Source: Streptomyces aureocirculatus (GTDB lineage Bacteria; Actinomycetota; Actinomycetes; Streptomycetales; Streptomycetaceae). Taken from it: 52,778 nucleotides of DNA. Under the pieces are notes generated by a model. That model was given only the letters and a program-made list of their open reading frames with translations, had not been told where the DNA came from and did no database searches. Positions 37,482 to 44,472 of this stretch are shown piece after piece (position 1 is the first letter of the stretch; each line of letters opens with the position of its first letter). Location of the stretch: NCBI RefSeq assembly GCF_000720475.1, contig NZ_JOAP01000064.1, forward strand, positions 1 through 52,778, read 5' to 3'. The translations under genes and the position numbers were made by a program.

Positions 37482-38609
37482 TCAGGCCTCCTGGGTCTCC
37501 CCCATGACCGCCGGGCGCCGCGAGGCGATGACCTTCCTCGCCAGCGAGCGCGGGCTGGTGAGGAAGCCCCAGCCCCACGACATGTGCATCGTCGCGAGCG
37601 CCACCGGGATCCGCAGCCGCGCCTTCAGGGGCAGTCCCTTGCCCGCGGGGACGGAGCCCGCGGCGATCGCGGCGAGATAGCCGCCGGGCACGACGAAGCC
37701 GAACGGCGTCACCAGGGCGCCGACGACCACGCCCGCGGCTATCGCGCAGACGGCGACCGGCGGCGCGAGGTAGCGCAGGTTGATCGAGCCCTGGTGGTAG
37801 CGGGCCACGACGTGGCGCCAGCGGCCGTAGTCCTTGTACTGCTTGGCGAGCGCCTTCACGCTCGGCCGCGGGCGGTAGGAGACCTTCAGCTCGGGCGAGA
37901 ACCAGATGAGGCCGCCGGCCTCCCTGATGCGGAAGTTCAGCTCCCAGTCCTGGGCGCGGATGAACTCCTCGTTGTACCCGCCCTGCTGTTCGAGGGCCTC
38001 GCGCCGGAACACGCCCAGGTAGACCGTCTCGGCCTGCTGTGCGGCACCGCCGGTGTGGAAGGCGGCGTTGCCCACGCCGATCTTCGACGTCATGGCGGCG
38101 GCGACCGCGTGCTCCCAGTCGTTCTGGCCCTCGGCGTGCATGATGCCGCCGACGTTCATCGCGCCGGTCTCCTCAAGGAGGCGGACCGCGGTCGTGATGT
38201 AACCCGGCGAGAGTGCGGCGTGGCCGTCGACGCGTACCACGATCGGGTGACGTGAGGCCTTGATCGCGGCGTTCAGGGCAGCCGGGGTGCGGCCCGTGGG
38301 GTTGGGCACCGTGTGCACCCGGGAGTCCTCCGCGACCAGCGCGGCAGCGATCTCGTCCGTGCGGTCGGTGGAGGGGCCGAGCGCGACGACGACCTCCATC
38401 TCGCCCGCGTACTCCTGCTTGAGGATCGCGTGCACGGCTTCACGCAGGTGCCGCTCCTCGTTCAGAACCGGCATGATCACGGATACGGCGGGGGGATGCA
38501 CGTCGGACTTCAACTGTGCGGCGTCCTTTTCATCGCTCGGCCGGGGTCCAGGGGCTGTCCCCCGGGGAAATGCAGCACCGGGCGTCACGTTACCGCGAAC
38601 GGGGGACAT
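37482..38609 (-). CDS. Glycosyltransferase family 2 (ExoA-like)
   Basis: This ~375-residue inverting glycosyltransferase is probably membrane-attached and part of envelope glycan synthesis. PAVSVIMPVLNEERHLREAVHAIL begins the GT-A fold. VRVDGHAALSPGY carries the metal-binding DxH-type motif. GYNEEFIRAQDWELNFRIREAGG is the acceptor-side motif, with its conserved QDWELN. After about residue 270, hydrophobic helices (AIAAGVVVGALVTPFGFVVPGG) suggest membrane anchoring. The start is uncertain: ATG 38609 has no ribosome site. TTG 38513, with AAGGA 11 bases before it, would remove 32 residues of low-complexity N-terminus. It is divergent from LCP gene 4, which suggests shared regulation. Confidence 0.87.
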   Translation of the reverse strand: MSPVRGNVTPGAAFPRGTAPGPRPSDEKDAAQLKSDVHPPAVSVIMPVLNEERHLREAVHAILKQEYAGEMEVVVALGPSTDRTDEIAAALVAEDSRVHTVPNPTGRTPAALNAAIKASRHPIVVRVDGHAALSPGYITTAVRLLEETGAMNVGGIMHAEGQNDWEHAVAAAMTSKIGVGNAAFHTGGAAQQAETVYLGVFRREALEQQGGYNEEFIRAQDWELNFRIREAGGLIWFSPELKVSYRPRPSVKALAKQYKDYGRWRHVVARYHQGSINLRYLAPPVAVCAIAAGVVVGALVTPFGFVVPGGYLAAIAAGSVPAGKGLPLKARLRIPVALATMHMSWGWGFLTSPRSLARKVIASRRPAVMGETQEA

Positions 38610-38710
38610 GGGCGCGCGCCGTCCGGGTCCTGCCCCGGTGCGCAGATCGTATGGGCCTACGGTTCTGGGGTGCCCCGCCCAGGACGACGACCGCGGAGGT
38701 GTCCTCGCAC

Positions 38711-40201
38711 GTGCCCACACCGCCCCGCCACCCCGCCGCCCCGCCGCGTCCTGCGCGCCCGCCCCGGCCGCCGGGCCCGCCGGTGGCGCCGCGGACGGCG
38801 GCCCGGGTGCGGCGTCCGCGCTGGGCCTCGCGGGCGGTGACGGCGCTGTCCGTGGGTGTGCTCGCCGCCGCCGGCATCGGGCACTCCGTCGTCAACGGCC
38901 TGGAGACGGGCATCGGCCGCGTCGACGCCTTCAAGGACATGAAGAACAGGCCCAAGCCGGGCAACGGCATGAACGTCCTGCTCGTGGGCACCGACGGCCG
39001 CGAGAAGATCAGCCGCGAGGAGCGCGACAAGTACCGCCTGGGCGGCGCTCCCTGCCACTGCACGGACACGATCATGATCGTGCACATCTCGGAGGACCGG
39101 GACCGGGCGAGCGTCGTCAGCCTCCCCAGGGACAGCTACGCCGAGATGCCCGAGCACGTCGACCGGAACTCCCGCAAGCGCCACCGGGCACACCCCGTGA
39201 AGCTGAACGCGGCGTACGCGGAGGGCGGCCCGAATCTGACCGTGCGCACGGTCGAGCACATGACGAAGGTGAAGATCGACCACTATCTGGAGGTCGACTT
39301 CACCAGCTTCATGAAGACCGTGGACGTACTCGGCGGTGTCGAGATCTGCACCTCCCGCCCCCTGAAGGACCACAACACCGGCCTCGACCTGGCCGTCGGC
39401 ACCCATGAGCTGAACGGCGGCCAGGCCCTGCAGTACGTGCGCTCGCGGTACGTCGACGCCGCCGCCGACCTGGGCCGGGTGCAGCGCCAGCAGCGCTTCC
39501 TCGCGGCGCTCATCGCGAAGACGACGAGCAGCGGCGTACTGCTGAATCCGGTCAAGTTCCGTGACGTCGCCGGGACCCTCCTGGAGTCGGTGCGGGCCGA
39601 CGAGGGCTTCGGGACGACCGAGATGCTCACCCTCGGGCGGGCGATGCGGAACTTCTCGCCGTCGTCGTCGGAGTTCACGACCGTGCCGATCGGCACGATG
39701 GCCTACCGGGTGCCGGGGCTCGGCTCCACCCTGAAGTGGGACGACGCGAAGTCCCGGAAGCTGTTCCAGGCACTGCGGGACGACAAGCCGCTCGCCGGGC
39801 AGCACGCCAAGCGCAAGGCCGTGGCCGTGCCGGTGTCGCCGCAGCAGATCCGGGTGCAGGTGGACAACGGGACGGCGACGCCGGACCTCGGCAAGCGGGT
39901 CGACGCGGCGCTGCGCACCTCCGGGTTCCGTACGACGGGGACGCCCGGTCCGGTCGGGCTCGCGCCCGGGGTGCCGCCCGCCGCCCGCACCGTGGTCGCC
40001 TTCGACCCGCGCTGGGACCGCTCGGCGAAGTCCCTCGCGACGGCGCTGCCCGGCTGCGCGATGCGCCCTGTCCCCGGGCTCGGCCCGGTTCTCAAGGTCA
40101 TCGCCGGTACGGATTTCCGCTCCGTGCGGGCCGTACGCGCCGAGGACGCCTTCCAGGGCGAGTTCGGCGCCGTAACCGGCGACCAGGTGACGTGCCCCTA
40201 A
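38711..40201 (+). CDS. LCP family protein 4 with LytR C-terminal domain
   Basis: This 496-residue membrane protein starts at GTG 38711 because GGAGGTGT lies 8 bases upstream, an excellent site. A Pro/Arg-rich cytoplasmic tail precedes one helix (RAVTALSVGVLAAAGIG). The LCP domain is canonical: MNVLLVGTDGREK, CTDTIMIVHISEDRDRASVVSLPRDSYAEMP, HPVKLNAAYAEGGPNLTVRTVEHMT, IDHYLEVDF and GGQALQYVRSRYVDAAADLGRVQRQQ. The C-terminal LytR_C domain begins near QQIRVQVDNGTATPDLGKRV and ends GDQVTCP. A diverged copy of its last codons is found 190 bases downstream as part of a tandem duplication. Confidence 0.93.
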   Translation: MPTPPRHPAAPPRPARPPRPPGPPVAPRTAARVRRPRWASRAVTALSVGVLAAAGIGHSVVNGLETGIGRVDAFKDMKNRPKPGNGMNVLLVGTDGREKISREERDKYRLGGAPCHCTDTIMIVHISEDRDRASVVSLPRDSYAEMPEHVDRNSRKRHRAHPVKLNAAYAEGGPNLTVRTVEHMTKVKIDHYLEVDFTSFMKTVDVLGGVEICTSRPLKDHNTGLDLAVGTHELNGGQALQYVRSRYVDAAADLGRVQRQQRFLAALIAKTTSSGVLLNPVKFRDVAGTLLESVRADEGFGTTEMLTLGRAMRNFSPSSSEFTTVPIGTMAYRVPGLGSTLKWDDAKSRKLFQALRDDKPLAGQHAKRKAVAVPVSPQQIRVQVDNGTATPDLGKRVDAALRTSGFRTTGTPGPVGLAPGVPPAARTVVAFDPRWDRSAKSLATALPGCAMRPVPGLGPVLKVIAGTDFRSVRAVRAEDAFQGEFGAVTGDQVTCP

Positions 40202-40358
40202 GGGGCGCGAGGAGCTGCGCGCTCGGCGCGCGACAAGCCGCAGACGCGTCTGCGTGGTCACTCGGCAGACGCGTCTGCGGCTTATTCGTGGCCGCTCGCG
40301 CCGTTCCCCGCGCCCCTGACGGGGCACCCCTCAGTCGTCGAAGCCCTCCGCCGCGCGC
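40179..40358. repeat. Tandem duplication, unit A (between LCP gene 4 and the thioesterase gene)
   Basis: Unit A runs from the last codons of LCP gene 4 (GCGACCAGGTGACGTGCCCC), through GGGGCGCG and a long hairpin, into a remnant copy of the thioesterase 3' end (TCAGTCGTCGAAGCCCTCCGC would be 21 bases, 40331-40351). The real thioesterase end lies 230 bases further right, at 40561. Unit B repeats the same order. Confidence 0.85.
40235..40283. terminator. Hairpin A, probable bidirectional terminator
   Basis: Arms AAGCCGCAGACGCGTCTGC (40235-40253) and its exact complement (40265-40283) flank an 11-base loop. Each arm contains the 14-bp palindrome GCAGACGCGTCTGC, so alternative smaller hairpins can also form. 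It lies between convergent genes. Confidence 0.8.
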
Positions 40359-40365
40359 TCAGCGC

Positions 40366-40588
40366 ACGGCAACAGGTCACGTGCCCCGCAAGGGGCGCGG
40401 GGCTGTGTCGATGTGCGGCTCCGCCGCGCGGGCGCGCTCAGCGCGTGACAAGCCGCAGACGCGTCTGCCGAGCAACTGTGCAGACGCGTCTGCGGCTTCT
40501 TCGCGGCTGGTCGCGCAGTTCCCCGCGCCCCTTGCGGGGCCCCGGCTCTGACGGGGTAGGTCAGTCGTCGAAGCCCTCCGCGGCGCGG
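40366..40588. repeat. Tandem duplication, unit B
   Basis: Unit B starts with a diverged copy of the LCP gene 4 end (GGCAACAGGTCACGTGCCCC, 40368-40387). It then repeats AAGGGGCGCG, a hairpin with the same arms, and ends in the real thioesterase 3' end at 40561. It carries an extra ~40 bases relative to unit A (around 40402-40437). No ORF is credible in either unit. Confidence 0.85.
40450..40498. terminator. Hairpin B, probable bidirectional terminator
   Basis: The 19-base arms at 40450-40468 and 40480-40498 are identical to those of hairpin A. The 11-base loop differs. Conserved arms with a diverged loop suggest that the stem is under selection or is kept alike by conversion. Confidence 0.8.
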
Positions 40589-41109
40589 GACTCGCGGAGC
40601 TCCATGATGGCGCGCCTCCTCGCGAGGCGATGGGTGCGGCGGATCTGGGCCTCCTGGCTGCGCCGCCGGTCACGGTCGGACTCAGGGATCACCGGCGGCA
40701 CGAGCCGCGGCTTGCCGTCGGCGTCGACGGCGGCGAAGACCAGATAGGCCGACCCCACCTGCTGGGCGGGCGTCGACTCGTTCCAGCGCTCGGCGAGCAC
40801 CCGCACACCGACCTCCATGGAGGTCCGCCCCGTCCAGTTGACCTGGGCTTTCACATGGACCAGGTCACCCACGCGGACCGGCTCGAGGAAGGCCATCTCG
40901 TCCATGGACGCGGTCACCGCGGGCCCGCCGGAGTGGCGCCCGGCGACGGCTCCGGCCGCGTCGTCCACCAGTTTCATGATCACACCGCCGTGCACCGTCC
41001 CGAGGAGGTTGGTGTCGGCGTGCGTCATGATGTGGCTCAAAGTGGTGCGGGACGCCGAGGTCGGCTTGCCCGGAATCGTCGATTCCGTGCCGGGGGCCAG
41101 GTCTGTCAT
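40561..41109 (-). CDS. Acyl-CoA thioesterase, hotdog fold
   Basis: This 182-residue cytosolic protein should hydrolyse acyl-CoA to free acid and CoA. The hotdog core reads TLSHIMTHADTNLLGTVHGGVIMKLVDDAAGAVAGRHSGGPAVTASMDEMAFLEPVRVGDLVHVKAQV. The N-L-x-G-x-x-H-G-G motif with Asp further on is the signature of the YciA/ACOT group. The basic C-terminal helix (RRSQEAQIRRTHRLARRRAIMELRESRAAEGFDD) is longer than the minimal domain. ATG 41109 is chosen because GGTGGAGGG lies just before it. A remnant of its last 7 codons is duplicated at 40331. Confidence 0.9.
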   Translation of the reverse strand: MTDLAPGTESTIPGKPTSASRTTLSHIMTHADTNLLGTVHGGVIMKLVDDAAGAVAGRHSGGPAVTASMDEMAFLEPVRVGDLVHVKAQVNWTGRTSMEVGVRVLAERWNESTPAQQVGSAYLVFAAVDADGKPRLVPPVIPESDRDRRRSQEAQIRRTHRLARRRAIMELRESRAAEGFDD

Positions 41110-41237
41110 GCCCTCCACCTTATGTCGGCACTCGCCCGAACCCCTGTCCGGCACTTTGCATCAGCTCTGCAACAGCACTGACCCGAAACAATGCCCTCCC
41201 TGTGAGGCGCAGGGTGCGGCACTGCACACTAAGCCAC

Positions 41238-42587
41238 ATGAGCGATTGGCCAGACGCGCGGAACAGCAACGGCGACCGCCACGGGTACGGCAGCGGCAGC
41301 ACACAGCCCGAGGGCGCCCGCTCGATGCGCCATGTCCAGCGCGGCGGCCCCTCCGCTCCCGGACACCCCGGCTCGGTACCGCGCCAGGGGGGCCACTCCT
41401 CGTACGACGACAACGTCTACGACGACCTGTACCGCGACCAGCGCGCCCAGGACCCCTACGCCCGCCCCGACAGCCAGGACGGCCAGGGTCATGGCCAGGA
41501 CGGCTACGACAGCGGCTACAACACCGGCCAGGTCTACGGCTCCCCCGGCGGCCCGGGCGGCCCCCAGGGCCCGCCCGCACCGCCGCGCCGCCCCAAGCCG
41601 CCGGTCAACTGGAAGAAGCGCATCACCTGGGGTCTCGTGACCTTCCTCGCGCTGCTGCTCATCGTGTCCGTCAGCACGTACTTCTGGGCGGACTCCAAGC
41701 TCAAGCGCGAAGTCGACCTGTCGAAGGTCATCGAGCGGCCCGACGGCGGCAAGGGCACGAACTACCTGATCGTGGGCTCCGACAGCCGCGCGGGCATGTC
41801 CGACGAGGAGAAGAAGAAGCTCCACACCGGCTCCGCCGCGGGCAAGCGCACGGACTCGATGATGATCCTGCACGTCGCGGACGACGGCGGGAACACGATG
41901 ATCTCGCTGCCCCGCGACTCGAACGTCACGATCCCCTCCTTCAAGGGCGCGGACTCCGGCAAGCTCTACCCGGGCACGGGCCGCCAGACCAAGCTGAACG
42001 CCGCGTACGCCGAGGACGGCCCCGAGCTGCTCGTACGGACCGTCGAGGCCAACACGGGCCTGCGCATCGACCACTACGCCGAGATCGGCTTCGGCGGTTT
42101 CGCCAAGATCGTGGACGCGGTCGGCGGCGTGGAGATGAACATCCCCACGGCCTTCAAGGACAAGAAGTCCGGCGCCGACTTCGAGGCGGGCAAGCAGACG
42201 CTGAACGGCGAGGAGGCCCTGGCCTTCGTCCGTACGCGGTACGCGCTGCCGGGCAGCGACCTGGACCGCACCAAGAACCAGCAGAAGTTCCTCGCGGCGC
42301 TCGCGAGCCAGGCGGCGACGCCCGGGACGGTCATGAACCCGTTCAAGCTGTACCCGACGATGGGTGCGGGCCTGGACACACTGATCGTCGACAAGGACAT
42401 GGGCCTGATGGACGTGGCGTCGATGTTCTGGGCCATGAAGGGCGTCACCGGCGGTGCCGGGAAGTCCATGAACATGCCGATCTCGGGCTCCGCGGGCAGC
42501 AACCTCGTCTGGGACAAGGCCAAGGTCAAGGAGCTGGTGTCGCAGCTCAACAACGACGAGAAGGTGACGGTGTCCGGCACCCCGTAG
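41238..42587 (+). CDS. LCP family protein 5
   Basis: This 449-residue membrane protein starts MSDWPDARNSNGDRHG and has a Gly/Asp/Tyr-rich cytoplasmic N-terminus of about 125 residues. One helix follows (ITWGLVTFLALLLIVSVSTYFW). The LCP domain is canonical: NYLIVGSDSRAGMS, KRTDSMMILHVADDGGNTMISLPRDSNVTIP, RQTKLNAAYAEDGPELLVRTVE, AVGGVEMNIP and GEEALAFVRTRYALPGSDLDRTKNQQKF. It lacks the LytR_C domain. No ribosome site precedes ATG 41238, and CACACT at 41225-41230 could be a -10 for a near-leaderless mRNA. It probably attaches wall glycopolymers to peptidoglycan, as in other LCP enzymes. Confidence 0.92.
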   Translation: MSDWPDARNSNGDRHGYGSGSTQPEGARSMRHVQRGGPSAPGHPGSVPRQGGHSSYDDNVYDDLYRDQRAQDPYARPDSQDGQGHGQDGYDSGYNTGQVYGSPGGPGGPQGPPAPPRRPKPPVNWKKRITWGLVTFLALLLIVSVSTYFWADSKLKREVDLSKVIERPDGGKGTNYLIVGSDSRAGMSDEEKKKLHTGSAAGKRTDSMMILHVADDGGNTMISLPRDSNVTIPSFKGADSGKLYPGTGRQTKLNAAYAEDGPELLVRTVEANTGLRIDHYAEIGFGGFAKIVDAVGGVEMNIPTAFKDKKSGADFEAGKQTLNGEEALAFVRTRYALPGSDLDRTKNQQKFLAALASQAATPGTVMNPFKLYPTMGAGLDTLIVDKDMGLMDVASMFWAMKGVTGGAGKSMNMPISGSAGSNLVWDKAKVKELVSQLNNDEKVTVSGTP

Positions 42588-42610
42588 CCCGGCCCCGGTC
42601 CCCGGCCTTT

Positions 42611-42656
42611 CGGCGGCCCCGGCTCCCGCGTACCGACGCGGGGGCCGGGGCCGCCG
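42611..42656 (+). terminator. Strong terminator after LCP gene 5
   Basis: Twenty-base arms (42611-42630 and 42637-42656) rich in GGCCCCGG pair with one mismatch around TACCGA. The hairpin lies 23 bases after the stop codon. Confidence 0.85.
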
Positions 42657-42779
42657 TCGTTCCGTGCGGAGGCGGCGGGGTACCCCGAACGCACCGCCCA
42701 TCGCGAAGCCGCGCGGGCGGCGTGTCACGGTGGTTCGACGACCACCGAGAAGTGCCACCACGACCCGTGGAGCCCTGCC

Positions 42780-43922
42780 ATGGCGGACTTGCAGGACGAA
42801 CTCGACTCCCCCGCCGAAGCCGGGGAGAACGACGACGGGCACGTCGCGCCCCTGCCCCCGGGCGGCGGACCCGCACCGGAGCCTTCGGACCCCGATCGGG
42901 AACCCGACCTGAGGGACGGCCCCGAGCGGGCCCGTGCCCTGCTCGCCGGGCACCCCGTCGCCGACGGCTACAGCGGCCTGCCCAGCGCGCTGCGCGAACT
43001 TCCCTGGTACGACCTGGAGCTGGGCGACACCGGCCTGGAGACCGACCTGCCGCGGCTGCGCGCGGGCTGGGTCGGCGCGCAGTTCTGGTCGCTCCAGGTG
43101 CCGGACCCGCAGCCCGAGGGCGATCGTTCCGTCAGTTCCGTGCTCGAACAGATCGACCTCGTCAAGCACGTCGTCGCCCGCTACTCGGGCGGACTGCGGG
43201 TGGCCCGCGACGCCTCCGAGACCACCGACGCCCGCAACTGCGGCCGCATCGCCACCCTGATCGGCCCGGCCAGTGCCCGCGCGATCGGCGACTCGCTCGG
43301 CGCCCTGCGCTCGCTGCACGCGCTCGGCCTGAGCTCCCTCACGCTGTCCGGCACGTCGTGGGCGGGCGAGGACGGGCTCACCGCCTTCGGCGAGGAGGTG
43401 GTGCGGGAGATGAACCGGCTCGGGGTGCTCGTCGACCTGTCCGGCGCCTCCGCGGCCACCGCCCGCAGGGTGCTCGCCATCTCCAAGGCCCCGGCGCTGT
43501 GGACCCGCTCCGGGGCGCGCGCCCTGCGGGAGCACCCGGCCAATCTGGACGACGGGCTCCTCGCGGCGGTGGGCGAGACGAAGGGCCTGTGCCTGGTGCC
43601 GCTCTCGGCGGACCGGACGGGGCCGACGCTCGGCGACGTCGCGGACCACCTGGAGCACGTACGCCGGATCGCCGGGCCCGAGTGCGTCGGCATCTCCGGG
43701 ATGTACGACACCAGCTCCGCCCACCCCGGGGAGCTCGCCGACGCGTCCCGCTATCCGCGCCTGGTCGTCGAGCTGCTCGGCCGGGGCTGGCCCGAGGCCG
43801 ATGTCATGGCGCTCACCTGGGGGAACGTACAACGCGTGCTGCGTGGCGCGGACTTCACCGCGCGGGCGGCACGGGAGCGGCGCGGGGCCTCGACCGCGAC
43901 GATCACGCGTCTGGACGGCTGA
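42780..43922 (+). CDS. Dipeptidase-fold pseudoenzyme (renal dipeptidase family, all metal ligands lost)
   Basis: This 380-residue protein aligns along its whole core with the intact dipeptidase at 47263-48459 ([65 protein letters not shown]). The metal-ligand positions are all changed: HxD becomes Y64-x-G66, Glu becomes Ala164, the two His become Gly222 and Arg243, and the Asp becomes Met308. The segment of ~20 residues after the second His is also shortened. It cannot bind the di-zinc centre, so a dipeptidase annotation would be wrong. The frame is fully open with normal codon bias and GGAG 7 bases before the ATG, so it is a maintained protein and not a decaying pseudogene. Confidence 0.9.
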   Translation: MADLQDELDSPAEAGENDDGHVAPLPPGGGPAPEPSDPDREPDLRDGPERARALLAGHPVADGYSGLPSALRELPWYDLELGDTGLETDLPRLRAGWVGAQFWSLQVPDPQPEGDRSVSSVLEQIDLVKHVVARYSGGLRVARDASETTDARNCGRIATLIGPASARAIGDSLGALRSLHALGLSSLTLSGTSWAGEDGLTAFGEEVVREMNRLGVLVDLSGASAATARRVLAISKAPALWTRSGARALREHPANLDDGLLAAVGETKGLCLVPLSADRTGPTLGDVADHLEHVRRIAGPECVGISGMYDTSSAHPGELADASRYPRLVVELLGRGWPEADVMALTWGNVQRVLRGADFTARAARERRGASTATITRLDG

Positions 43923-43947
43923 GGCCCGGCCCCGCGCCGGCGCGGGA

Positions 43948-44346
43948 TCAGTCGACCCGGCACAGGCAGAACGGGTGCCCCGCCGGGTCGGCGTAGACCC
44001 GCCAGTCCCGCTTGCCGCCGTCGTCGTCCAGGTCGAGCGCGCGGGCGCCGAGGGCGAGCACGCGCTCCTGCGCGGCGTCCATCTCGGCCCAGGTCGAACC
44101 GCCGTCGAGGTCCAGGTGGAAATGCTGGGCGTTGACGTCGGAGCGGGGCCACTCGGGCGGGGTGTAGTCGGTGACGCGCTGGAAGGAGATCTTCACGCGT
44201 CCCGGCGCCTTCAGGTCGAGCCACTCGCCGTCACCCTCCTCGTCGTGGACGGTGCCGCCGATGACCGCGGCGTAGAACTCGGCGAGCAGGCGGGGGTCGG
44301 GACAGTCGAGGACGACACTGCGCAGGGGGGCGACGGGGGTGGTCAT
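43948..44346 (-). CDS. VOC (glyoxalase/bleomycin-resistance fold) family protein
   Basis: This 132-residue cytosolic protein has the two-module VOC fold: PLRSVVLDCPDPRLLAEFYAAVIGGTVHDEEGD at the start, and HFHLDLDGGSTWAEMDAAQERVLALGARALDLDDDGGKRDWRVYADPAGHPFCLCRV at the end. The pattern D-P-R-x-L-A-x-F-Y and the final A-D-P-A-G-H-P-F-C-L-C are typical of a common Streptomyces VOC subgroup whose substrate is unknown. GGAGAGG lies just before the ATG. It is 25 bases from the convergent pseudo-dipeptidase gene. Confidence 0.85.
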   Translation of the reverse strand: MTTPVAPLRSVVLDCPDPRLLAEFYAAVIGGTVHDEEGDGEWLDLKAPGRVKISFQRVTDYTPPEWPRSDVNAQHFHLDLDGGSTWAEMDAAQERVLALGARALDLDDDGGKRDWRVYADPAGHPFCLCRVD

Positions 44347-44472
44347 GGCCTCTCCTCACATGGGCTTCTCTTCAGCAACCTCTCCAGTCAGCCGTGTACC
44401 CCGTTACGGCCCTGTACCGACACACTGAAGACCGATGCCCCGCCTCTAGGGCCTCCAGGGCCTCCAGAACCT

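Noticed and set aside
41229..43832. An 867-residue minus-strand ORF across LCP gene 5 and the pseudo-dipeptidase gene
   Set aside because: It is antisense to two well-supported genes and shows only mirror-frame composition.
42780..43922. Calling the degenerate dipeptidase gene a pseudogene
   Set aside because: The frame is intact over 380 codons with normal codon bias and a ribosome site, which points to a retained non-catalytic protein.
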